Shown one piece after another: positions 16,902 through 26,047 of a DNA stretch of 64,000 nucleotides. The notes under the pieces were generated by a model. That model ran no database searches. It was given only the letters and a program-made list of their open reading frames with translations, and had not been told where the DNA came from. Within the stretch, counting starts at the first letter, position 1; every line of letters begins with the position of its first letter. The DNA is from Limnohabitans sp. (GTDB lineage: Bacteria; Pseudomonadota; Gammaproteobacteria; Burkholderiales; Burkholderiaceae_C), in assembly GCF_017848645.1 (NCBI RefSeq), contig NZ_JAFEIF010000049.1, forward strand, positions 25,919-89,918, read 5' to 3'. The position numbers and the translations under genes were made by a program.

Positions 16902-18386
16902 TTGAAACAAGAACACATCGACGCACTGCGTCACTTGCCCATTGCCCACCAAGGTCTGCTGATCGAAGGACAGTGGCAGCCTGCAGCATCTGGCCAGACC
17001 TTGCCCGTGGTCTCGCCTATCGACGGGCAGACGCTTTGCAGCATCGCCGCTGCCGGGGCTGTGGACGTCGACCGCGCGGTGCAGGCGGCCCGCCGCAGTT
17101 TTGAGCAGGGCGTGTGGTCACGCATGGCGCCGGCTGAGCGCAAGAAAATTCTGCACCGCATTGCTGACCGCATCGAGGCGAACCATGCCGAACTGGCGGT
17201 GCTGGGCGTGCGCGACAACGGCACCGAGATCGTCATGGCCTGGAAGGCCGAGCCGGGCAGCGCGGCGGGCACCTTCCGCTACTACGCCGAGTGTGTCGAC
17301 AAGATCAACGGCGAGATCGCCCCCACGCCAGAAGGCACGCTGGGCTTGATCCACAAGGAGGCGGTCGGCGTGGTGGGGGCCATCGTGCCCTGGAACTTTC
17401 CGTTGATGATCGGTGCCTGGAAGATCGCGCCGGCCTTGGCGGCTGGCAATTCGGTGGTGCTCAAACCTTCTGAAGACGCCTCGCTGTCTTTGCTGCGCCT
17501 GGCACAGCTGTGCCTGGACGCGGGCTTGCCCCCGGGCGTGCTCAATGTGGTCACCGGCACAGGCGCAGAGGCGGGCGAGGCGCTGGCGCGGCACATGGAT
17601 GTGGACATCTTGACTTTCACCGGCTCGGGCCCGGTGGGACGCCTGTTGCTCAAGGCTTCGGCCGAGTCCAACCTCAAGCGGGTGTACCTGGAGCTGGGTG
17701 GCAAGTCGCCCAATGTGGTGTTCGAGGATGCGCCCGATCTGGCGCAGGCGGCCAAGGTCTCGGCCATGGGCATCTTCCGCAACAGCGGTCAGGTGTGTGT
17801 GGCGGGCTCGCGCCTTTTGGTGCAGCGCTCGGTACATGATGAATTTGTGGATCGCCTGCAGAACATCGCTTCCAGCTTGCGCGTGGGTGACCCGCTCGAT
17901 GTGACGACCGACATCGGTGCCGTCAGCAGCGCTCGCCAGCTGGCCCGCAACCAGAGCATGCTGGCCCGTGCTTTAGAGCAGGGCGCGCGTCTGCGTACGG
18001 GTGGTCAGGTGATTGCGCCTGTGCCCGGTGGCCAATACATGAGCCCTGCCGTCCTCGATGGCGTTCAGCCCGAGATGGAGATTGCCCGGCAGGAAGTCTT
18101 TGGCCCGGTGCTGGCCGTCATGCCTTTTGACGATGAGGCCCATGCTGTGCGCCTGGCCAACGGCACCGAATATGGGCTGGCAGCAGGGGTGTGGACCGGC
18201 AGCCTGTCTCGTGCCCACCGCATGGTGCGCGCCATCAAGGCCGGGCTGGTGCACGTCAACACCTATGGCGGCCCCGACATCACCGTGCCGCTGGGCGGCG
18301 TGCGGCAGTCGGGCAATGGGCATGACAAGTCGATGCATGCCCTGGACAAATACCTGGACCTGAAAACGGCCTGGATTCAGCTTTGA
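16902..18386 (+). CDS. NAD(P)-dependent aldehyde dehydrogenase
   Basis: 494 residues, full-length ALDH superfamily. Coenzyme-binding FTGSGPVGRLLL, general base Glu264 in LELGGKSPN and nucleophile Cys299 in NSGQVCVAGSR are all present; EVFGPVLAVMPF and the C-terminal YGGPDITVPLGGVRQSG are typical. It resembles gamma-glutamyl/betaine/omega-semialdehyde dehydrogenases. The start is TTG 16902 with GGGAGA 6-11 bases upstream. It is first gene of the block and is followed after 18 bp by an aminotransferase, suggesting that it oxidises the semialdehyde produced by transamination. Confidence 0.9.
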   Translation: MKQEHIDALRHLPIAHQGLLIEGQWQPAASGQTLPVVSPIDGQTLCSIAAAGAVDVDRAVQAARRSFEQGVWSRMAPAERKKILHRIADRIEANHAELAVLGVRDNGTEIVMAWKAEPGSAAGTFRYYAECVDKINGEIAPTPEGTLGLIHKEAVGVVGAIVPWNFPLMIGAWKIAPALAAGNSVVLKPSEDASLSLLRLAQLCLDAGLPPGVLNVVTGTGAEAGEALARHMDVDILTFTGSGPVGRLLLKASAESNLKRVYLELGGKSPNVVFEDAPDLAQAAKVSAMGIFRNSGQVCVAGSRLLVQRSVHDEFVDRLQNIASSLRVGDPLDVTTDIGAVSSARQLARNQSMLARALEQGARLRTGGQVIAPVPGGQYMSPAVLDGVQPEMEIARQEVFGPVLAVMPFDDEAHAVRLANGTEYGLAAGVWTGSLSRAHRMVRAIKAGLVHVNTYGGPDITVPLGGVRQSGNGHDKSMHALDKYLDLKTAWIQL

Positions 18387-18404
18387 TTTTTGAAAGTAAA
18401 TGAC

Positions 18405-19769
18405 ATGAACCACTCCCAACTCAAGGCGGACAACGCCCAATACCTGTGGCACCCCATGGCCCACCCGGGGCAGATGAAAAAATCCACACCCGACATCATC
18501 GCCAAAGGCGAGGGCTGCTGGATCTGGGACGTGGATGGCCACAAGATGCTCGACGGCGTGGGGGGCCTGTGGGCCTGCAACCTGGGCCACAGCAACAAAC
18601 CTGTGCGCGACGCCATCGTGGCGCAGATGGATGAGCTGCCGTTCTACAACGTGTTCCGCGGCACCACCCATGTGCGGGCGATCGAGTTGTCCAAACGCCT
18701 GGTGCAGACGATGGAGCCTGAGGGCGTGGCCACGGTGATGTTTTCCACCGGCGGATCGGACGCGGTGGAGGGTGCGCTCAAAGTGGCGCGTCAGTACTGG
18801 AAGCTCAAAGGCCAGGCCGACCGCTTCAAGTTCATCAGCCTGCGCCAGGGTTACCACGGCGTGCACTTTGGCGGCATGAGCGTGAACGGCAACACCAATT
18901 TCCGCCGCGCTTACGAGCCGCTGCTGCCCGGCTGCTTTCACGTCGACACGCCTTGGGCGTACCACAACCCCTACACCGATGACCCGATTCGCCTGGGCGA
19001 AATTTGCGCCGAAATGCTCGAGCGCGAAATCGTGTTCCAGGGGCCGGACACGGTGGCGGCCTTCATTGCCGAGCCGGTGCAGGGTGCGGGTGGTGTGATC
19101 GTGCCGCCCCCCAACTACTGGCCGCTGGTGCGCCAGATTTGCGACAAGTACGGTGTGCTCTTGATTGCCGACGAGGTGGTGACCGGCTTTGGCCGCGTTG
19201 GTGAGCTGTTTGGCACGCGCCTGTGGGGTGTGAATGCCGACATGTGGTGCTTGGCCAAGGGCATTTCTTCGGGCTACATCCCGCTCGGGGCCACGGCCAT
19301 CAACCGCCGCATTGCCGAAGTGTTTGACGCCGACACCACGGGCACGGCCTCGGTCTCTCACGGCTACACCTACAGCGCGCACCCGATCGCAGCCGCTGCG
19401 GCGCTGGCCACGCTCGACCAGATCGAGGCGCTGGACATCCCCGGCAACGCCGCCCGCGTGGGGGCGCACCTGCAAACCCGCCTGCGCAAGTTGGTGGACA
19501 CCTGCAGCTTTGTGGGCGATGTGCGTGGTGTGGGCCTGATGCTGGGCATCGAGATGGTGAGCGACAAGGCCAAGCGCACGCCCATGACCCGCACCAGCGA
19601 CATCCCGGCGCGGGTGGCCAAGGCCGCCTACAAGGCCGGTTTGATGGTGCGCATCTCCGGCCCCAACCTGATCCTGTCGCCGCCATTGGTCATCACCCGG
19701 GAGGAGGTCGACTTCATGTGCGACGTGCTCGAAGCCGCCTTTGCTGCTGTGCAGGAGGGGCGCGCATGA
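18405..19769 (+). CDS. class III (omega-amino acid:pyruvate type) aminotransferase
   Basis: 454 residues, PLP-dependent fold type I. The N-terminal NAQYLWHPMAHP, the TGGSDAVEGALKVAR phosphate-binding region, ADEVVTGFGRVGELFG and CLAKGISSGYIPLGA with PLP-lysine Lys285 place it among omega-amino acid, taurine and beta-alanine:pyruvate transaminases. The exact amine donor cannot be read from sequence. ATG 18405 is taken; an in-frame TTG at 18390 adds five residues. Its stop overlaps the ATG of the Tm-1-like gene (ATGA), so the two are coupled. Confidence 0.9.
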   Translation: MNHSQLKADNAQYLWHPMAHPGQMKKSTPDIIAKGEGCWIWDVDGHKMLDGVGGLWACNLGHSNKPVRDAIVAQMDELPFYNVFRGTTHVRAIELSKRLVQTMEPEGVATVMFSTGGSDAVEGALKVARQYWKLKGQADRFKFISLRQGYHGVHFGGMSVNGNTNFRRAYEPLLPGCFHVDTPWAYHNPYTDDPIRLGEICAEMLEREIVFQGPDTVAAFIAEPVQGAGGVIVPPPNYWPLVRQICDKYGVLLIADEVVTGFGRVGELFGTRLWGVNADMWCLAKGISSGYIPLGATAINRRIAEVFDADTTGTASVSHGYTYSAHPIAAAAALATLDQIEALDIPGNAARVGAHLQTRLRKLVDTCSFVGDVRGVGLMLGIEMVSDKAKRTPMTRTSDIPARVAKAAYKAGLMVRISGPNLILSPPLVITREEVDFMCDVLEAAFAAVQEGRA

Positions 19770-21025
19770 AGAGCCCGGTCATTCTGATCGTCGGCACCGT
19801 CGACACCAAGAGCGACGAGATCGGCTTCATGCGCGAGCAGGTGCAGGCCGCTGGCGGCCAGGCACTGATCATGGACGTGGGTGTGCTGGCCAAAGGCCGG
19901 GTGGTCCCAGACATTGCCAACACCGATGTGGCCGCTGCAGCGGGCGTGACGCTGCAGCAGGTGATGGACAGTGGCGACGAAAACAGCGCCATGGCCTTGA
20001 TGGCCCTGGGCGCAAGTCGCCTGGCGGTGCAATTGCAGCGCACGGGCCGCATGGACGGCTTGCTGGTGCTGGGCGGCACCATGGGCACCGATCTGGCGCT
20101 CGATGTTGCCAGCAGTTTGCCGCTGGGCGTGCCCAAAGTGGTGCTTTCCACGGTGGCGTTTTCGCCCCTGTTGCCACCCGATCGCATGCCGCCCGATTTG
20201 ATGATGGTGCTCTGGGCGGGTGGTCTCTATGGCCTCAACAGCCTGTGCCAGTCGGCCCTGGCCCAAGCCGCAGGCGCGGTGGTGGGAGCCTGCCGCGTGG
20301 CGCGGGTGCCGCGCTTTGACCGGCCGGTGGTGGGCATGACCTCTTTGGGCTCGAGCTGCCTGAAATACATGGTGCAACTGCAGCCCGAACTGGACAAACG
20401 CGGGTTTGACCTGGCGGTGTTCCACACCACGGGCATGGGGGGCCGGGCGTTTGAATCACTGGCTGCACAGGGTCAATTTGCCTGCGTGATGGACTTCAGC
20501 CTGCAGGAGATGGTCAACCAGATGGGCGGCTCGGTGGTCAGTGCAGGCCCCGACCGCCTGATGGGCGCAGGCCTGAAAGGTGTGCCGATGATCGTCGCTC
20601 CGGGTGCCACCGACCTGGTGGACTACCCGGCCTGGGGCCAGATGCCCGAGCGCTTTGCAGGGCGTCCCTCGCACGACCACAACCGCCTGATCGCCTCCGT
20701 TGGCATCGACGCAGACATTCGCCGTGAATTTGCTCGGGAGTTGGCCAGTCGCTTGCGCCAGGCGCAAGGCCCGGTGCACCTGGTGCTGCCCCTGCAAGGC
20801 ATACAAGAGTGGGACCGGGCCGGTGCACCGCTGCACGATCCAGAAGGTCTGGCCGCGATGATGGACGAAATGGCGCAATGCGATTGGGGCGCGGCCGAAG
20901 TCTCGCGCATCGACGCGCACATCAACGATGCTGCTTTTGTACAGCAGGTGCTTGCAGTGTTTGACGACTGGCTGGCCAAAGGGCTGGTGGTGCCTGCTGT
21001 GGGCAAGAAAGCCTCACATGTCTGA
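19766..21025 (+). CDS. Tm-1-like ATP-binding domain protein (UPF0261)
   Basis: 419 residues of the Tm-1/UPF0261 family, named after the tomato virus-resistance protein. It starts ILIVGTVDTKSDEIGFM, and has LVLGGTMGTDLALD, VVGMTSLGSSCLKYM and GVPMIVAPGATDLVDY, all conserved in the family. The bacterial function is not established. Often such genes lie next to a TIM-barrel phosphoenolpyruvate-hydrolase-like gene; none is here. Start overlaps the aminotransferase stop; its 3' end overlaps the HAD gene by eight bases. Position inside the block suggests a role in the same catabolic pathway. Confidence 0.87.
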   Translation: MKSPVILIVGTVDTKSDEIGFMREQVQAAGGQALIMDVGVLAKGRVVPDIANTDVAAAAGVTLQQVMDSGDENSAMALMALGASRLAVQLQRTGRMDGLLVLGGTMGTDLALDVASSLPLGVPKVVLSTVAFSPLLPPDRMPPDLMMVLWAGGLYGLNSLCQSALAQAAGAVVGACRVARVPRFDRPVVGMTSLGSSCLKYMVQLQPELDKRGFDLAVFHTTGMGGRAFESLAAQGQFACVMDFSLQEMVNQMGGSVVSAGPDRLMGAGLKGVPMIVAPGATDLVDYPAWGQMPERFAGRPSHDHNRLIASVGIDADIRREFARELASRLRQAQGPVHLVLPLQGIQEWDRAGAPLHDPEGLAAMMDEMAQCDWGAAEVSRIDAHINDAAFVQQVLAVFDDWLAKGLVVPAVGKKASHV

Positions 21026-21686
21026 TGCTGTGAAACCCGAAGACAAGGCCTTGATTCTGGACTTTGGTGGTGTCATCAGCCGCACTTTGTTTGAAACCCA
21101 TGCCTTGAGTGAAGCCGCTTTGGGCCTAGCTGCCGGCACGCTCAACTGGCAAGGCCCGTTTGCGCCTGAAACCGATGCGCTGTGGCAAGCCATGCAGGCC
21201 GATCAGATCAGTGAACGCGATTACTGGATGCAACGCACCCGCGAGGTCGGTGGCTTGTTGGGCGAAGACTGGACCGCGATGCAAACCTTTGTGCAGCGCG
21301 CTCGGGGGGTGGATGTGCAGGCCGTGATCCGGCCCGAAGCGGTGACGGCCATCCACCAGGCCAAGGCGCTGGGCTACAAGCTGGGCATTTTGTCCAATGA
21401 GCTGGATCTGTTTTATGGGGCTGATTTTCGCGAACGTTTGCCCTTGCTCCAGCAGTTTGACGTGATCGTGGACGCCACCTACACCCAGATCCTCAAGCCC
21501 GACCCACGCGCTTACCAGGCGTGTGTGCAGGCTTTGGGGGTGCGGGCCGAGCATGCGGTGTTTGTGGATGACCAGCTGCGCAACGTGGCGGGCGCCCAGC
21601 GCTGCGGCTTGGCCGTGGTGCATCTGGATGTTTGCCAACCGGGTGCCGGTTTTGCCACCGCCTTGCAGCTGCTGGCCGCACTGTGA
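21018..21686 (+). CDS. HAD-superfamily hydrolase
   Basis: 222 residues with HAD motifs I (ILDFGGVIS), II (LGILSNE), III (Lys in LKPDPRAYQ) and IV (VFVDDQLRNV). Motif I has DFGG, with Gly replacing the second Asp of classical phosphatases (DxD), as in dehalogenase/epoxide-hydrolase-like HAD members, so phosphatase activity is doubtful. It overlaps the preceding Tm-1-like gene by eight bases. Substrate unknown. Confidence 0.85.
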   Translation: MSDAVKPEDKALILDFGGVISRTLFETHALSEAALGLAAGTLNWQGPFAPETDALWQAMQADQISERDYWMQRTREVGGLLGEDWTAMQTFVQRARGVDVQAVIRPEAVTAIHQAKALGYKLGILSNELDLFYGADFRERLPLLQQFDVIVDATYTQILKPDPRAYQACVQALGVRAEHAVFVDDQLRNVAGAQRCGLAVVHLDVCQPGAGFATALQLLAAL

Positions 21687-21873
21687 TGCGCGGTTTGGGC
21701 CTTGGCACAGGGCCAGGCAGGGCGAGTGCAGGGCGAGAGCAGGGCATGTAGGGGGGGCGTCTTGACGGGGGAAGGGGCCGGTAGGGCCTGGGATCGGACG
21801 TGACACCCCGGCCCGTGCCTGTGTTTGCAAAAACTTTATGATGCCGCTTCCAAACAAAACCCGGAGACACGAC

Positions 21874-22869
21874 ATGAACAACTTGAACCCCTGGGGCCAA
21901 CGCCGCGACTTTTTGAAGGCCATGGCCGCCGTGACGGGCTCACTGCCTGTGTGGGCCCGGGCCCAAAGCAGCTGGCCTTCCAAACCGGTGACCATGGTGG
22001 TGCCCTTTCCGGCAGGCGGCGGCACCGATGCCTTCGCCCGGCCCCTGTCGGCCCAATTTGCCAAGCTGACCGGCAAGCAGCTCATCATTGACAACCGGGG
22101 TGGAGCGGGTGGCACTTTGGGCGCTGGCGTGGCCGCCAAATCGACGCCCGATGGCTACAACCTGTTCATGGGTGCCGTTCACCACACGATCGCGCCCAGC
22201 ATGTACCCCAAGCTGGACTACGACCTGGAACGCGACCTGATCCCCTTGATTTTGGTTGCCAACGTGCCACAGGTCCTGGTGGTCAATCCCAAAAAAGTGC
22301 AGGCGGCCGACTTCAAGGCCTTCCTGGAGATGGTCAAAAAGAACCCCGGTCGTCTGAACTACGGCTCTGCCGGGGGCGGTACCTCGCACCATCTGGCCGG
22401 CGAGTTGTTCAAGCTGCAGACCAAGACCTTCATCACCCACATCCCTTACCGGGGTGCTGGCCCGGCCTTGCAAGACCTGATCGCGGGCAACGTGGACATG
22501 ATGTTCGACGGCCTGGGCTCGTCGGCGGCGCACATCAAGGGCGGCCGCATCAAGGCCCTCATGGTCTCGGGTGCGAAGCGCAATGCGGCATTCCCGGACG
22601 TGCCTTGCTCGGCCGAGCTGGGTTTACCCGATTACACCGTGTCCACCTGGTACGGCGTGTGGGCCCCCAAGGGCACGCCAGCGGATGCCCAAGCCCGCGC
22701 CATTGAAGAGATCCGTCGCGCCTGCCAGACCGACGAGGCCAAAGCCGTCTGGGCCAACCAGGGGGCGGAATTCCCCAACCTGACCACCACCCAGTTCGAT
22801 GGCTTCATCAAGAAAGAGCTGACCAAGTGGTCGCAAGTGGTCAAGGCCTCCGGGGCCAAGCTCGACTGA
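21874..22869 (+). CDS. tripartite tricarboxylate transporter (Bug/TctC) substrate-binding protein
   Basis: 331 residues. The N-terminus carries a twin-arginine signal (QRRDFLKAMAAV) ending near ARAQS, so it is probably exported folded by Tat. The mature part has the Bug-family signatures WPSKPVTMVVPFPAGGGTD and IDNRGGAGGTLGAGVAAKS. Such proteins bind carboxylates; they usually serve TctAB or work as sensors, but no tctA/tctB is nearby. GGAG lies 9-12 bases before ATG 21874. The 187-bp gap upstream may hold a separate promoter. It suggests that the block handles an imported organic acid or amino acid. Confidence 0.9.
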   Translation: MNNLNPWGQRRDFLKAMAAVTGSLPVWARAQSSWPSKPVTMVVPFPAGGGTDAFARPLSAQFAKLTGKQLIIDNRGGAGGTLGAGVAAKSTPDGYNLFMGAVHHTIAPSMYPKLDYDLERDLIPLILVANVPQVLVVNPKKVQAADFKAFLEMVKKNPGRLNYGSAGGGTSHHLAGELFKLQTKTFITHIPYRGAGPALQDLIAGNVDMMFDGLGSSAAHIKGGRIKALMVSGAKRNAAFPDVPCSAELGLPDYTVSTWYGVWAPKGTPADAQARAIEEIRRACQTDEAKAVWANQGAEFPNLTTTQFDGFIKKELTKWSQVVKASGAKLD

Positions 22870-22944
22870 TTGCGGCACTGGATGTTCAACGGGCCTGTGA
22901 TCGGGCCTTGTTCATGCCCTTTTACACCTTGCGATTTTGAAACC

Positions 22945-24510
22945 ATGACCCACAACAACCTGTTTTCGGCCCTGCGGGCTGCTTTTCCTGCCGACATGTC
23001 GGCCACGGCGGTGGAAACCGATGAAGGCCTGCGCTACAGCTGGCAAGACCTGGACCGCGCCACGGCCATGATGGCCAACTTGCTGCAATCGCTGGATTTG
23101 CCAGGCGGCAGCCGTGTGGCCGTGCAGGTCGAAAAATCGGTCGAAGCCATGGTGCTTTACCTGGCTTGCTTGCGTGCAGGCTGCGTGTTTTTGCCGCTCA
23201 ACACCGCCTACCAAAGTGCCGAGATCGAGTACTTCATTGGCAACGCCGAGCCGGCCGTGGTGGTGTGCAGCGGTGCCAATTTTGGCTGGGTCAGCAAGAT
23301 CGCGTTCAAGGCAGGCACCCAGCATGTGTTCACCCTGAACGACGACCGCACGGGCAGTTTGCTGGAGCGCGCTGCGCACCACAGCGACCAGCACACCCCT
23401 GTGTCGCGACAGGCCGATGATTTGGCAGCGATCCTCTACACCAGCGGCACCACCGGCCGCAGCAAGGGGGCCATGCTCACCCATGGCAACTTGCTGAGCA
23501 ACGCGCTCACGCTCAAGGACTATTGGGGCTGGACATCGACGGGCGGGCCTGATGGCCGCGGTGACGTGTTGATCCACGCCTTGCCCATCTTCCATGTGCA
23601 TGGCCTGTTCGTGGCCATCCATGGCGCCCTGATCAACGGCAGCAAGATGATCTGGATGGCCAAGTTCGACCCCAAGCGCGTGATTGCCCGCATGAAAGAG
23701 GCGACCGTGTTCATGGGCGTGCCCACGCTGTATGTGCGCATGCTGGCCGAGCCCTCCCTCGACAAGGCGGCGGTGCGTCAGATGCGCTTGTTCATCGCAG
23801 GCTCCGCCCCCTTGCTGATCGAGACCTTCAGCGAATGGCAGCAGCGCACGGGCCACACTATTTTGGAGCGCTACGGCATGAGCGAAACCGCCATGCTCAC
23901 CTCCAACCCCTATGCGGCCGACCCGCGTTATGCCAACCAGTCAGAGCGACGTGGCGGCACAGTGGGCTTTCCCTTGCCCGGCGTGTCCTTGCGCGTGCGA
24001 GGCGACGATGGCCAAGACATGCCCGTGGGCGAGATTGGGGGCATTCAGGTCCAAGGGCCCAACGTGTTCAAGGGCTACTGGCGCATGCCAGAAAAAACAG
24101 CCGAGGAGTTCACCACGGACGGCTTCTTCAAAACCGGCGATGTGGGCAAAGTGGACGAGCGCGGCTATGTGACCATCGTGGGCCGCAGCAAGGACCTGAT
24201 CATCAGCGGCGGCTACAACGTGTACCCGGCCGAGATCGAGGGCTACATCAACGAGATGCCTGGCGTGGCCGAAAGTGCCGTCATCGGGGTGTCCCATCCC
24301 GATTTTGGCGAGGTGGGCGTGGCGGTGGTCATTGCCAAACCCGGAGCCAGCTTGAAGCCAGAAGCCATCGTGGCCGATCTCAAAGCCAAACTGGCCAACT
24401 TCAAGATCCCCAAGCGCTGTTTTGTGGTGCCCGAGTTGCCGCGTAACACCATGGGCAAGGTTCAAAAAAACCTGCTGCGCGATCAGTACAAAAACCTGTT
24501 TTCGGCCTGA
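22945..24510 (+). CDS. matB: malonyl-CoA synthetase (MatB-type acyl-CoA ligase)
   Basis: 521-residue AMP-forming acyl-CoA ligase. The adenylation motif LYTSGTTGRSKGAMLTHGN, the SAPLL and LERYGMSETAMLTSNPY region, and GYWRMPEKTAEEF plus SGGYNVYPAEIEG closely follow known MatB proteins along the whole length. The C-terminal PRNTMGKVQKNLLR contains the catalytic Lys. MatB forms malonyl-CoA from malonate, ATP and CoA; methylmalonate is a common second substrate. As last gene of the block it can take up the acid made by the aldehyde dehydrogenase. ATG 22945 is chosen to match family length. Confidence 0.85.
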   Translation: MTHNNLFSALRAAFPADMSATAVETDEGLRYSWQDLDRATAMMANLLQSLDLPGGSRVAVQVEKSVEAMVLYLACLRAGCVFLPLNTAYQSAEIEYFIGNAEPAVVVCSGANFGWVSKIAFKAGTQHVFTLNDDRTGSLLERAAHHSDQHTPVSRQADDLAAILYTSGTTGRSKGAMLTHGNLLSNALTLKDYWGWTSTGGPDGRGDVLIHALPIFHVHGLFVAIHGALINGSKMIWMAKFDPKRVIARMKEATVFMGVPTLYVRMLAEPSLDKAAVRQMRLFIAGSAPLLIETFSEWQQRTGHTILERYGMSETAMLTSNPYAADPRYANQSERRGGTVGFPLPGVSLRVRGDDGQDMPVGEIGGIQVQGPNVFKGYWRMPEKTAEEFTTDGFFKTGDVGKVDERGYVTIVGRSKDLIISGGYNVYPAEIEGYINEMPGVAESAVIGVSHPDFGEVGVAVVIAKPGASLKPEAIVADLKAKLANFKIPKRCFVVPELPRNTMGKVQKNLLRDQYKNLFSA

Positions 24511-24540
24511 AGGGTTTCACCCGCCCAAGACGGGCCGTTC

Positions 24541-24571
24541 CTCAAATGACCGCATCTTGCGGCCATTTGAG
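24541..24571. terminator. long stem-loop between convergent matB and ABC binding-protein gene
   Basis: CTCAAATGACCGCA pairs with TGCGGCCATTTGAG (one A:C mismatch) around a three-base loop. No T run follows on either strand, so it is a terminator or mRNA-stabilising hairpin. The CATTTGAG sequence occurs once more at the end of the reverse gene. Confidence 0.55.
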
Positions 24572-24579
24572 TGCGCGCT

Positions 24580-25902
24580 TCATTTGAGGTAAGCGTTTTT
24601 CTCGTGCACGCTCTGGATGTGCTGAGCCGCTTGTTCAGGGCTGATGTCCTGGTTGATCACTTTCACGTTGGCGTACCAAAGCTCCTCTTCCATAGAGGGC
24701 CAGACGCGGTTGATTTTTTGGGCGTTCAGGCGGATCGTGTCCTGACAGCTGCGCCGCCAACTCATCATCTCCTGACCCAAGGGGTCGTTGAATTGGACCG
24801 GGTGGTCCGCCAAAGGAAAGTAGCCGGTCAGCGTGTCGGTGAGCAACTGGGCGAAATCGGCGGTGCCCAGCCAAGCGATGAACTTGAGCGCCGCATCCTG
24901 GTTCGGGCTGTTCTTGTTCACCCCGATGCCGAAATCAGGGTGCACCGAGATGTGGCAAGCCTGGCCTTCTTGTTCAACTGGGGGCTTGAAGACACCCAAA
25001 TCGATGGGTTTTTTGTAAGCAAAGCTGGTGCTGCGCAAAAAGTCGATGTCCCAGGAGCCTGAGGGGTAGACCGCTGCGTTGCCCGTGGCAAACAGCAGCT
25101 GGATGTCACCGTTGGACATGCTGTTTTGCTCGGGGTGCATGTAGGGCTTGAGCCGGGCCATCATGTCCCAGGCCTTGAGGAAGCCCGGGTCGGTGAATTT
25201 GACAGTGCCCTCCATCAGCCCTTGCCGGGCCTTTTCACCGTCCCAAAAGTTGGGCCCCAATCCGGTGAACACCACTTGGGTCGATTCCCACATGTCGGCG
25301 GTGCCCAGCGCCAGTGGAGTCACCGTCTTTTTGGCAGCCACTTGGCTCAGCAATTGGTAGAACTGTTCCCAGGTCTTGGGTGGCTCGAGTTGGAGCTCGC
25401 GCAGGATTTTCTTGTTGTAGAACAGGCCGTGCATCACATAGGCCACTGGCAGGCAGTAGGTGGTGCTGCCGTCGTCGGTGGTCCAGGCCCGGCGAGCCTG
25501 GGGGTTGAAGTTTTGCAGGGCCTCTTCCTTCAGGGGCAGCAGGTAACCCTTGGCCTGCATGCGCACGCTGGCGTCAAAGGGTCTGCAAAAAATCAGGTCG
25601 CCTGCGCGCCGGGTGGACAGCCGGGCCTCCAGCCGCGAATCGTAGGCCAGTGGCTCCTCGGGTTTGAATTGCAACTTGATTTCAGGGTGCCGACGCTGAA
25701 AGGCCGGAATCAGAACCTTGTCCCAGAAAATCTGATCGTCTTTGCGCCAGCTCTCGATGGTCAGCGCCTGGGCGTGCGCTGTGCCCGCGCCCAGCCCAGA
25801 GGCGATGAGCAAAACCATGCCCAAGGCCTTTTTCCAAAGTGGGCAAGGCTGGCTTGGGTTTGGCCGGTCGGTGCTGAGGCGTCGCCTGGAAAGTGTGCGC
25901 AT
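24580..25902 (-). CDS. ABC transporter extracellular solute-binding protein, family 1
   Basis: 440 residues. A signal peptide with the hydrophobic run around GMVLLIASGLGAG ends at AHA-Q near residue 46. The mature protein has the family-1 fold pattern: an ITIESW-like beginning, WTTDDGSTTYCLPVAYVMHGLFYNKK, PPKTWEQFYQLL, and FATGNAAVYPSGSWDIDF. This family binds sugars, polyols or glycerophosphodiesters. No permease or ATPase gene is adjacent, so it is an orphan in this window. The N-terminal region before the hydrophobic run is long (about 25 residues) and no ribosome binding site is evident; a shorter start is possible. Confidence 0.85.
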   Translation of the reverse strand: MRTLSRRRLSTDRPNPSQPCPLWKKALGMVLLIASGLGAGTAHAQALTIESWRKDDQIFWDKVLIPAFQRRHPEIKLQFKPEEPLAYDSRLEARLSTRRAGDLIFCRPFDASVRMQAKGYLLPLKEEALQNFNPQARRAWTTDDGSTTYCLPVAYVMHGLFYNKKILRELQLEPPKTWEQFYQLLSQVAAKKTVTPLALGTADMWESTQVVFTGLGPNFWDGEKARQGLMEGTVKFTDPGFLKAWDMMARLKPYMHPEQNSMSNGDIQLLFATGNAAVYPSGSWDIDFLRSTSFAYKKPIDLGVFKPPVEQEGQACHISVHPDFGIGVNKNSPNQDAALKFIAWLGTADFAQLLTDTLTGYFPLADHPVQFNDPLGQEMMSWRRSCQDTIRLNAQKINRVWPSMEEELWYANVKVINQDISPEQAAQHIQSVHEKNAYLK

Positions 25903-26047
25903 GGGCCGATGGGATGGGTTGAAGTGAATTCATTTTAGTTAATTTCTTCTTTGTGAACTCATTTGACCATCGGCTGGCGTGCCCACCCGCTGCGCCGCAT
26001 TGCCGCCGCGCACGGACCACGCGGCCTGGCGTACCCTCAGTTGCCCA

